A stretch of DNA of 49,511 nt, taken from positions 1 to 49,511 of the IMG/VR virus record IMGVR_UViG_3300042471_000310; one strand, 5' to 3'. The notes beneath the pieces were generated by a model. That model was not told the origin of the DNA and searched no databases. It worked only from the letters and a program-made list of their open reading frames with translations. Of the stretch, positions 43,096 through 49,511 are shown piece by piece (positions within the stretch are counted from its first letter, which is position 1; every line of letters begins with the position of its first letter). Position numbers and translations under genes: made by a program. The stretch is from a virus.

Positions 43096-43104
43096 TTATC
43101 CACA
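43096..43104 (+). promoter_or_regulatory. Perfect DnaA box
   Basis: TTATCCACA, an exact match to the strong DnaA box consensus, four bases before the first of the 9-bp repeats. A single 9-mer can arise by chance; its position makes it more credible. Confidence 0.5.
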
Positions 43105-43107
43105 GAG

Positions 43108-43435
43108 TGTGTGCAGGTAACGGTCTAAATGTGTGCAGCAAACAGGGCAATGTGTGCAGCAAACGAGGGGGTGTGTGCAGGCATTTTTCCTTATAAATCA
43201 ATGTGTGTTCAGTGTGTGCAGGCATTTTTTCAGTTCGCAAGAAAAACAACATGTTGTATTTTTCAAATTGCACCCTGTTTTAAAAACAGTCAAAACCCTG
43301 CACACACTGCACACATTTCGTGTACGCAGGGTATTAAACGCTTGTGAATCAGGCACTTGCATGCGTTTGTTTGCAACAAACTTGCCTGCACACATGCCTG
43401 CACACAAACCGTAATCGCTGCACACACTGCACACA
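43108..43435. repeat. Opposed 9-bp iteron array, candidate replication origin
   Basis: TGTGTGCAG occurs exactly five times on the plus strand (43108, 43130, 43151, 43172, 43213) and six times inverted as CTGCACACA (43298, 43307, 43386, 43398, 43418, 43427); spacing in the left block is about 21-22 bp, or two helical turns, for the first four. Between the blocks is AT-rich DNA with two palindromes: ACAACATGTTGT (43246-43257) and CTGTTTT-A-AAAACAG (43275-43289). No gene lies in 42971-43575. Opposed iterons around an AT-rich core beside a DnaA box fit an origin; a regulatory or partition site is the alternative. Confidence 0.65.
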
Positions 43436-43536
43436 TGCCTGTGTGAGCCGACCATGGACCACGAACCACGGGCAACTGGCCATGAGCACATGACCGTTGT
43501 CCACTGGCACATGACATGTGTTGCGTGCAAACAACA

Positions 43537-43566
43537 ACTGACCACGGTACGTTGACCGTGGTCAGT
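43537..43566. repeat. 12-bp perfect inverted repeat
   Basis: ACTGACCACGGT (43537-43548) / ACCGTGGTCAGT (43555-43566) with a six-base loop, just right of the iteron array and 10 bp from the stop of the gene at 43576. The arms have no T run, so operator, cruciform or processing site rather than terminator. Confidence 0.6.
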
Positions 43567-43575
43567 GGCTAGTTG

Positions 43576-43737
43576 TTAGTCGTTGGAGAGCAGTGATACG
43601 AGGGTGCCGATAATGGCTAAGCCGGTAGCGATGATGAGTGAGTGGCTAACCGGGGGCTCAGTGAAGAACGAGCCGAGGAAGGTGATGTTTGCGAGGATGC
43701 TGAAGGCCAGTGATGTCTTGCCGCTGGTGAGGGTCAT
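43576..43737 (-). CDS. Small two-TM membrane protein
   Basis: 53 residues, AAGGA eight bases upstream. Two hydrophobic segments (LAFSILANITFLGSFF and SLIIATGLAIIGTLVSLL) joined by a short loop. Holin-like size, but it lies in the early cluster, so an early membrane effect is equally possible. Confidence 0.65.
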   Translation of the reverse strand: MTLTSGKTSLAFSILANITFLGSFFTEPPVSHSLIIATGLAIIGTLVSLLSND

Positions 43738-43790
43738 TGGATAGTTCCTTGTGGTTAGAGATGGGAGGTTGGAAGTCCCTCCCGATTGGA

Positions 43791-43958
43791 TTAGCTGAAG
43801 AGGTTGAGTACGCCGAGGACGAATAGAGCTGCCATGTCAGGCTTCTCTTTAGCGTAGGTGATGACAGACTTGGATGCTTCTTTTGCTTTCTCAGCAGCGA
43901 GATACATCTGGTCCGGTTGTTCGTTGATGTTGTTGGTTGTATTGGCTTGGTTGTCCAT
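43791..43958 (-). CDS. Small hypothetical protein with hydrophobic end
   Basis: 55 residues, AGGAG about ten bases upstream. Polar Asn/Gln-rich start (MDNQANTTNN), a charged helix, and a hydrophobic C-terminus (MAALFVLGVLNLF) that may anchor it. Nearest gene downstream of hairpin element 3, hence probably the first leftward early gene. Confidence 0.62.
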   Translation of the reverse strand: MDNQANTTNNINEQPDQMYLAAEKAKEASKSVITYAKEKPDMAALFVLGVLNLFS

Positions 43959-44001
43959 GAGTAATTACTCCTAGTTAATTGACAGATACATAAGATCTAC
44001 T

Positions 44002-44029
44002 GACCGCGAGACACGAAGTGTCGAGCGTT
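44002..44029 (-). promoter_or_regulatory. 28-nt hairpin element, copy 3
   Basis: Plus-strand layout GACCGCGA + GACAC-GAA-GTGTC + GAGCGTT, 43 nt upstream of the ATG at 43958. A second small hairpin AGCGT-TG-ACGCT overlaps its right flank, unlike copies 1 and 2. Confidence 0.72.
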
Positions 44030-44167
44030 GACGCTGGGGGGTTACTGGGCGACAAGGTTCCACGATTCTGGTTAAAAACAAGGTTCCAATGGCTAAATTC
44101 CGGGAAAGGGGTTGGTGCTGGAGGCGAGGGGGGAGACTATGAGTGAGCAAAATAGATAGAAAAACGC

Positions 44168-44236
44168 ATACCCCCTTCTATAAAAATTTTTTCTGCAAAA
44201 TTTTTCTATAGGAATTTTTTGCGGAATCAAGGGTAT
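44168..44236. promoter_or_regulatory. AT-rich divergent control region
   Basis: Two 17-bp direct repeats differing at two positions, TTCTATAAAAATTTTTT (44176-44192) and TTCTATAGGAATTTTTT (44204-44220), 28 bp apart, enclosed by ATACCC (44168-44173) and GGGTAT (44231-44236). They lie between leftward early genes and rightward packaging genes; promoters or operators are likely but I cannot place a -35/-10 pair. Confidence 0.5.
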
Positions 44237-44285
44237 ACTCCGGCAACTTCATCCGGCGCAGGAGATCGGCAGTCGGTCTTCCGGT

Positions 44286-44768
44286 GTGGTTGTACTAGTG
44301 CCAGACACTAAGACATGCGCTCGCTGCCAGACGGACCTGCCCATAGCGAGCTTCGAGATGATGAAAGGCGGCTTCAGGACAATATGCCGCCCCTGTAACC
44401 AGTCAGTCCGCCGTCAATCACGGTCCACGGGCTACGAACCGTACTTAACGAATCTCGTATCTACGAGCAAAAGTAAGAGCCGTAGCCGTGGGTTCACGGA
44501 CTACGAGGTTACGGCCGAGTACCTCATTGATCTCTGGCAACGGCAAGGTGGCCGTTGTGCGATATCAGGGGTAGTTCTTACCCATCACAATGATGGGTCA
44601 GGTGCTAAGGACTTCAACGCCAGCATCGATCGGATCGACAGCCAGCAAGGGTATATACCTGGGAACGTGCAGCTGGTTGCTCTACGGGTTAATCTCTTAA
44701 AACAGAGCTTAAGTACAGATATGCTGTACTGGTGGGTGAAGACTATTTACCAGTACTCTTGTGATTAG
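44286..44768 (+). CDS. HNH endonuclease with zinc ribbon
   Basis: 160 residues from GTG 44286; GTG 44298 is an alternative. An N-terminal zinc ribbon CARC...CRPC (11-14, 34-37) is followed by an HNH-type nuclease: GGRCAISG at about 88-95 and NASIDRIDSQQGYIPGNVQLV at about 112-132, the pattern of phage HNH enzymes with treble-clef folds. HNH enzymes next to terminase genes can assist DNA packaging; it could also be a homing-type enzyme. First rightward gene after the control region. Confidence 0.85.
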   Translation: MVVLVPDTKTCARCQTDLPIASFEMMKGGFRTICRPCNQSVRRQSRSTGYEPYLTNLVSTSKSKSRSRGFTDYEVTAEYLIDLWQRQGGRCAISGVVLTHHNDGSGAKDFNASIDRIDSQQGYIPGNVQLVALRVNLLKQSLSTDMLYWWVKTIYQYSCD

Positions 44769-44789
44769 ACAGGAGCAGGGCTAATATAA

Positions 44790-45068
44790 ATGCTGCCGAA
44801 AGTCCAGGTGTTCGCGATAGAGGGCTTCGAAGACGCCATTATCGGTACAGCGTATCGGGGTGGCCACGAAGTCTTGGTCTATGACGGGTGGATGTTTGAG
44901 GCAATCGCTGCCTCGCTTGACCCCAACTCGACCAGTATCCACGAATATCTGACCAAGATCCGCTTGCACGAGCTAGGGGATCGGGCACCTGTTCTTGTTT
45001 ATCTGGACGAAGAAGTTGTTGGAGAGCTCGCCGATTCAATCAGAGACCCAAACGCCCCTGTCCACTGA
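44790..45068 (+). CDS. Hypothetical protein upstream of terminase
   Basis: 92 residues (MLPKVQVFAIEGFEDAIIGTAYRGGHEVLVY...), mixed alpha/beta, no TM. Lies between HNH and small terminase genes; GGAGCAGGG about 10-18 nt upstream supports the start. No family recognised. Confidence 0.62.
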   Translation: MLPKVQVFAIEGFEDAIIGTAYRGGHEVLVYDGWMFEAIAASLDPNSTSIHEYLTKIRLHELGDRAPVLVYLDEEVVGELADSIRDPNAPVH

Positions 45069-45090
45069 CATAGCTCAGACTGATGAGTTG

Positions 45091-45558
45091 ATGTCCCACA
45101 CTGAGTTCCAGGCCATGACCCCATACATGGGGCTGACGCTTGGAGCTCTGACTGTGCAGCAGGAGCGGCTGGTTCTATACATGGCGCGCGGCATGACGAT
45201 TGCCGCTGCTGGCCGTGCAGCTGGATACGCAAGTTATCAGACGGCGTTGGACGCGGCTAAGCGCCCGGCAGTGGTTCAGGCTCTGAACTTCTTTCGGGAG
45301 CAGATGCGGGAAGAGGTGAAGTTCACGCGGACGCACGCGCACCAGATGTACCTGGACGCGTACAACGCTGCAGTGAATGCGACCGAGATGAAGAACACGG
45401 TTGACTCGTTGGTGAAGCTGCACGGGCTAACGGCCCCAGACACCGCCATGCAGGTCAACATAAATTTGAACCCCGCTCAGATAGAGCGGATGACTGATGA
45501 AGAGTTGTTGAAGCTGGCTGGTAAGGATGTCGGTTACTTGGAGCCTGACGCGCCTTGA
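45091..45558 (+). CDS. Terminase small subunit
   Basis: 155 residues from ATG 45091, after the upstream stop; the frame extends further 5' but that part overlaps the previous gene. LTVQQERLVLYMARGMTIAAAG followed by GYASYQTALDAAKRPAVVQAL is the helix-turn-helix DNA-recognition domain of small terminases, with a helical oligomerisation region and an acidic C-terminus. It should bind the packaging site and recruit the large subunit, whose TTG start overlaps its stop. Confidence 0.8.
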   Translation: MSHTEFQAMTPYMGLTLGALTVQQERLVLYMARGMTIAAAGRAAGYASYQTALDAAKRPAVVQALNFFREQMREEVKFTRTHAHQMYLDAYNAAVNATEMKNTVDSLVKLHGLTAPDTAMQVNINLNPAQIERMTDEELLKLAGKDVGYLEPDAP

Positions 45559-47225
45559 CAGACGAGATCCCAACTATTGAGTGCTTGAAGTGCAAGAAGC
45601 TCCATCCGGAGACCTTGTACTCAGGTAAACATAAAGGGGTATGCGTCTATTGTCTTGCGGACGCGGAGGACGCACTGCTTAACCCAGTGCAGGTGAAACC
45701 CGACAACGAACCACTGTCCGAGGCAGCTAAGAAAGAGTTCGATGTAAAGGAACAGGCGCGGAAAGAATTAGCTGAACGAATACTGTCGCGTAAGCGGCTT
45801 CTACCGTTCGTGGAAAAGTTCAATCCAGACTACAACGCGGGTTGGGTACACAAAGATGTCTGCAAACGACTTGAACAATTTTCTCGCGACGTGGTGGACC
45901 AAAAGTCTCCACGGCTTATGCTCTTTATGCCACCGCGTCACGGGAAGTCGACGCTTGCTTCTATTTCGTTCCCGGCTTGGCATCTGGGTCGTAACCCTTC
46001 GCATGAGTTTATTAGCTGCTCGTATTCGGGCTCGCTTGCGATGGGTTTTAGCCGTAAGGTACGTCAGGTGCTTCGTGAACCGTCCTATAAAGCGATTTTT
46101 CAAACGCGGTTGGATCCGGATAGTCAAAGCGCTGAAGCATGGCTAACGACAGATGGCGGTGGCTACGTAGCCGCTGGTGTCGGTGGCGGTATTACGGGAA
46201 AAGGTGCTCACGTTCTCGTTATCGACGACCCGGTGAAGAACCGGGAAGATGCCGAGAGCCAGAACAATCGGGATGCTAACTGGGACTGGTATACGTCAAC
46301 GGCGTACACCCGTCTTGCTCCCGGCGGTGGCGTGTTGGTCATTCTAACGAGGTGGCATGATGATGACTTGGCTGGTCGACTTCTTAAAGCGGGTTCTCAA
46401 GGTGGAGACGAGTGGGAAGTTGTCAGATATCCCGCCATCGCCGAAGAAGACGAAGAGTTCCGTAAGGCTGGTGAAGCCCTCCACCCCGAAAGGTACGACG
46501 TCCAAGCGCTCAGGCGCATCGAAAAAGCCGTAGGCCCGCGTGACTGGTCGGCGCTCTTTCAGCAAAACCCTGTTGCTGACGACGGCCAGTACTTCACCCG
46601 CAGCATGATCAACTACTACGACTTCGACGAGATTGACCAGGACTCCATGCGGTATTACTGCGCGTGGGACTTGGCGATCGGTAAGAACGATCGTAACGAC
46701 TACAGCGTCGGGATAGTAGTTGGCATCAACGAGTATGACGACATGTTCGTCATGGACTGCGTGCGCGGTCGGTTCGACGGCTTCGAACTCGTCGAACGAA
46801 TACTTGATCTGTACATCCAGTGGAAGCCATCGATTGTAGGCATCGAAAAGAGCCACATCGAAATGGCGCTAGGCCCGTTCCTAGAAAAGCGCGTGCGTGA
46901 GCGCGGCTTGTTCGAGGCGTACTTCAAAGATCTTAAGACTGGGCGACGCGATAAAGAAGCGCGTGCTCGAGCCATCCAAGGACGCATGCAGCAGGGAAAA
47001 GTGTATTTCCCTCGCGACGCATCGTTCACTGGTCCGTTGATTGCGGAACTTCTTAGGTTCCCGAACGGTATGCATGACGACCAGGTAGACGCCTTGGCGT
47101 GGATTGGTCTCATGATGTCTGAGTTCTCTACATATCAAGCTCCAGTAGTCCATACACAGTCTTGGCGGGACAAACTTCTATCTCTTACTCGCGGACCCCG
47201 CCAAAAATCCGCGATGAGTGCGTAA
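45555..47225 (+). CDS. Terminase large subunit with N-terminal zinc ribbon
   Basis: 556 residues from TTG 45555 (TTGA overlap). Cys10, Cys13, Cys30 and Cys33 form a C-x2-C...C-x2-C zinc ribbon not usual in large terminases. ATPase: Walker A MPPRHGKS (about 125-132), Walker B VLVIDDP (about 219-225). Nuclease of RNase H fold: CAWDLA (about 370), VGIEKSHIE, and DDQVDALAW near 508. It powers DNA translocation and cuts the concatemer. The ribbon may contact DNA or the small subunit. Confidence 0.95.
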   Translation: MTDEIPTIECLKCKKLHPETLYSGKHKGVCVYCLADAEDALLNPVQVKPDNEPLSEAAKKEFDVKEQARKELAERILSRKRLLPFVEKFNPDYNAGWVHKDVCKRLEQFSRDVVDQKSPRLMLFMPPRHGKSTLASISFPAWHLGRNPSHEFISCSYSGSLAMGFSRKVRQVLREPSYKAIFQTRLDPDSQSAEAWLTTDGGGYVAAGVGGGITGKGAHVLVIDDPVKNREDAESQNNRDANWDWYTSTAYTRLAPGGGVLVILTRWHDDDLAGRLLKAGSQGGDEWEVVRYPAIAEEDEEFRKAGEALHPERYDVQALRRIEKAVGPRDWSALFQQNPVADDGQYFTRSMINYYDFDEIDQDSMRYYCAWDLAIGKNDRNDYSVGIVVGINEYDDMFVMDCVRGRFDGFELVERILDLYIQWKPSIVGIEKSHIEMALGPFLEKRVRERGLFEAYFKDLKTGRRDKEARARAIQGRMQQGKVYFPRDASFTGPLIAELLRFPNGMHDDQVDALAWIGLMMSEFSTYQAPVVHTQSWRDKLLSLTRGPRQKSAMSA

Positions 47226-47228
47226 ACC

Positions 47229-49379
47229 ATGGCTAAGATCAAAACCCCTTCGATCGAAGAACAGCAGCTTGCCCAGCAGCAGTGGAACCGGTACGTCCGG
47301 GCCAGAGACAACGGGCACCTGCAGTACGTCGAGATGGCTAAGAAATGCGACGCGTTCTATCGCGGCGATCAGTGGGACGAGACTGATCTGGCTAAGCTGG
47401 AGGCGGAAGGCCGCCCGGCACTGACCATTAACACCGTACTCCCGACAGTGAACACTGTCCTCGGAGAACAGTCCACACGCCGTGCCGACGTGCAGTTCAA
47501 ACCGCGCCGTGGCGGTGATCAGGACGTAGCGAGCGTGCTGACTAAGTTGTACATGCAGATCGCTGACAACAACAAGCTCGACTGGGTTGAGCAGACGGTG
47601 TTCAGCGACGGTCTCATCATGGATGGCCGTGGTTACTTTGACGTTCGTATGGACTTCAGTGATCACGTCGAAGGTGAGATCCGCATCACGGCCAAAGATC
47701 CTATTGACATCCTGATTGACCCGGATGCGAAGGAGTACGACCCGAAGACCTGGAACGAGGTGTTCGAGACCAAGTGGATGACGCTCGATGAGATCGAGGA
47801 ACTCTACGGTAAGGACAAGGCTGAGGCGCTTCGCTTCGTAGCCGAGAATGGCAACAGTTTTGGTCGGGACTCCATCGAATACGAAGAGACCCGCTATGGT
47901 AAGACGGATACGTCGCAGGATTACTTGGGTGCCGCTATCCCAGGAAACGAAGATTATCGCAATGTCCGCGCACTGCGCGTGATCTCGCGTCAGTATCGTA
48001 AGATGGGCCGCGCGGATTTCTTCGTTGACCCGAATACCGGCGACCAGCGCGAAGTGCCTGAGAACTGGAACGACCAAAAGACTAAGAAGTTTGCCAAGCA
48101 GTACGGCTTGAGCATTATCTCTAAGGTGGTTCGACGTGTGCGTTGGACCGTCACCTGCGACAAGATCGTGCTGCATGACGACTGGTCACCGTACGATGAC
48201 TTCACCATCGTGCCGTACTTCGCGTACTTCCGTCGCGGTCGTCCATTTGGAATGGTGCGTAACTTGCTCTCGCCGCAGGAGCAGCTCAACAAAATTGCTA
48301 GCCAAGAGCTGCACATCGTAAACACCACTGCCAACAGCGGCTGGATGGTCGAGAGCGGATCGCTTGTCGGTATGACCGCCGATGATCTTGAAGAGCACGG
48401 TGCAGAGACCGGCTTGGTGCTGGAGTACAACCGTGGCTCGCAGCCGCCGGTCAAAATTCAGCCGAACCAGATCCCGACTGGACTTGATCGTATTAGCCAG
48501 AAGGCGGCGATCAACATTAAGACCATTAGCGGCGTGAACGACTCGATGCTCGGGTCTGACGGCGCTGAGGTCTCGGGTATCGCGATCCAGGCTAAGCAGA
48601 ATCGCGGCGTCATCATGATCCAGGTACCGCTGGATAACCTGCGTAAGACCCGGCACTATCTCGCAGAGAAGGTGCTAAACCTGGTTCAGAAGTTCTATAC
48701 TGAACAGCGAGTGATTCAGATTACCAACGAAGACGATCCGCTCAAGCCCCGCGAGCCGCTCGTGTTGAATGAGATGACTCCGGAAGGCCGCGTGATCAAT
48801 GACCTCACTCTTGGTGAGTACGACGTCGTTATTGGTACCGCTCCGGCCCGCGATTCGTTCGACGAGATGCAGTTCGCTGAAGCTCTCAACCTGCGCCAGG
48901 TCGGTGTTGCTATCCCGGATGACGCCATCATTGAGTACAGCCACCTTGCCCGTAAGGGTGAGCTTGCCAAGCGCATTCGCATGATGACGGGCGTCGAGCA
49001 GACACCGGAACAGCAGGAAGCCGCAGCAGCCCAGAACGAGATTGCCATGCAGCAGGTTCAGCTCACGCTGGCGAAGATGCAGGCGGAAGTTCAGAAGCTG
49101 CAGTCCGAGGCAGCGATCAACATCGCCAAGGTCCAGGATGTGGCGGATGTCCAACCGCAACTCAAGATGGCCGATCTGCAGGCGCAGATCGCTATGAAGG
49201 AGCAGGAGTTGCAGCTGCGGCGTGAGTTGGCCAACCTGACCAACCAGACTCGTCGTTCGCAGCAAGAAACTGCCGCCGCGACCCGCATCGCTGCCACCGT
49301 AATGCAGACTGCTGCAAAGACGCAGACCCAAGCCGCATCGCGACCCGCCCCATTGATGCGGCCGATTACCCCGCAATAG
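47229..49379 (+). CDS. Portal protein, P22-like
   Basis: 716 residues, three bases after the terminase stop. The pattern FYRGDQWDE...GRPALTINTVLPTVNTVLGEQ, LIMDGRGYFDVRMDF and ITAKDPIDILIDPDAKEYD is typical of P22-type portals, and the length agrees. The last 120 residues are Gln/Ala-rich coiled coil (AKMQAEVQKLQSEAAINIAK), as expected for the barrel or tail-facing helix. Twelve copies would form the packaging vertex. Confidence 0.93.
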   Translation: MAKIKTPSIEEQQLAQQQWNRYVRARDNGHLQYVEMAKKCDAFYRGDQWDETDLAKLEAEGRPALTINTVLPTVNTVLGEQSTRRADVQFKPRRGGDQDVASVLTKLYMQIADNNKLDWVEQTVFSDGLIMDGRGYFDVRMDFSDHVEGEIRITAKDPIDILIDPDAKEYDPKTWNEVFETKWMTLDEIEELYGKDKAEALRFVAENGNSFGRDSIEYEETRYGKTDTSQDYLGAAIPGNEDYRNVRALRVISRQYRKMGRADFFVDPNTGDQREVPENWNDQKTKKFAKQYGLSIISKVVRRVRWTVTCDKIVLHDDWSPYDDFTIVPYFAYFRRGRPFGMVRNLLSPQEQLNKIASQELHIVNTTANSGWMVESGSLVGMTADDLEEHGAETGLVLEYNRGSQPPVKIQPNQIPTGLDRISQKAAINIKTISGVNDSMLGSDGAEVSGIAIQAKQNRGVIMIQVPLDNLRKTRHYLAEKVLNLVQKFYTEQRVIQITNEDDPLKPREPLVLNEMTPEGRVINDLTLGEYDVVIGTAPARDSFDEMQFAEALNLRQVGVAIPDDAIIEYSHLARKGELAKRIRMMTGVEQTPEQQEAAAAQNEIAMQQVQLTLAKMQAEVQKLQSEAAINIAKVQDVADVQPQLKMADLQAQIAMKEQELQLRRELANLTNQTRRSQQETAAATRIAATVMQTAAKTQTQAASRPAPLMRPITPQ

Positions 49380-49389
49380 GAGATTGATC

Positions 49390-49511
49390 ATGTCCGAGGA
49401 TAAGAAGGAAGTTACTCTCGACCGTATGCCTGGTTCAGACCCGATTGAGGACGCTCAAAGCCCCTCGATTGATCTGAACTTTGGCCTTGGCGAAGAGCCT
49501 AAGGCCGCTGC
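49390..49511 (+). CDS. Start of scaffold-like gene (3' partial)
   Basis: Forty residues (MSEDKKEVTLDRMPGSDPIE...) before the window ends; GGAG upstream. Acidic, low-complexity, directly after the portal gene, as expected of a scaffolding protein, but too little is visible to be sure. Confidence 0.5.
   Translation, partial: MSEDKKEVTLDRMPGSDPIEDAQSPSIDLNFGLGEEPKAA

Noticed and set aside
43108-43435. CRISPR array
   Set aside because: Repeats are 9 bp, occur in both orientations, and spacing is irregular; no spacer-repeat structure.
43079-43545. Several overlapping open frames on both strands within the iteron region
   Set aside because: They are translations of the TGTGTGCAG repeats, rich in Cys, Thr and His. 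No ribosome sites; all frames are open only because of the repeat.
43764-43783. GGGAGG/CCTCCC hairpin between two small genes as terminator
   Set aside because: No T run on either strand and imperfect pairing.
42405-44029. Calling the hairpin elements N4-type virion RNA polymerase promoters
   Set aside because: Stem and loop sizes agree, but no polymerase motifs are visible in the window and the portal is P22-like, so the resemblance is kept as a possibility only.
47178-48176. 332-codon minus-strand frame
   Set aside because: It lies fully opposite the portal gene, which has clear P22-type motifs; a GC-rich shadow frame.

Overview
The window looks like part of a lytic tailed-phage genome, most likely a podovirus infecting a Gram-negative host. 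Signs are a P22-type portal, a terminase pair, a giant internal virion protein with a zincin motif, a 3-TM holin plus T4-type lysozyme, and a family A DNA polymerase with a primase-helicase. I see no integrase, repressor, tRNA or tape-measure gene. Both ends cut through genes: a large virion protein is open at the left edge, and a protein of scaffold type runs off the right edge. The capsid genes are therefore probably in the missing piece between the right and left ends.

Layout. (1) 1-25318, plus strand, late genes: giant virion protein; holin candidates and endolysin; a BppU-like protein; a 635-aa repeat protein; small virion proteins; three consecutive receptor-binding cassettes (9317-11717, 11734-15849, 15869-18593), each a repeat fibre, a glycine-rich tip and a small partner protein; a sulfotransferase; a small Cys-rich protein; a membrane-anchored coiled-coil protein; a large virion protein; a lambda-J-like fibre; and a small HExxH peptidase. 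(2) 25308-43958, minus strand, early and replication genes: nucleases, an SSB-like protein, SNF2 helicase, GP88-like protein, Cas4-like nuclease, AEP/SF3 primase-helicase, CsrA homologue, DNA polymerase, a three-gene AAA ATPase / unknown / metallopeptidase-VWA operon, then many small proteins. (3) 43959-44285, a divergent AT-rich control region. (4) 44286-49511, plus strand: HNH endonuclease, small and large terminase, portal, start of a scaffold-like gene.

Genes are tightly packed, with repeated 1-8 nt start/stop overlaps, so many starts can be set from the overlap. Six genes shorter than 60 codons are added from direct reading, all but the first on the minus strand (4858, 26414, 30263, 40038, 43737 and 43958 are their starts).

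The non-coding DNA is the least ordinary part. It holds: an array of 11 exact 9-bp repeats in two opposed blocks beside a perfect DnaA box (candidate origin); three copies of a 28-nt element with invariant flanks and loop but fully compensated stems, each 34-45 nt before a leftward start codon; a three-way-junction RNA upstream of the AAA ATPase whose stem pairs fully only as minus-strand RNA; and a roughly 240-nt highly structured leftward region that ends in an intrinsic terminator.
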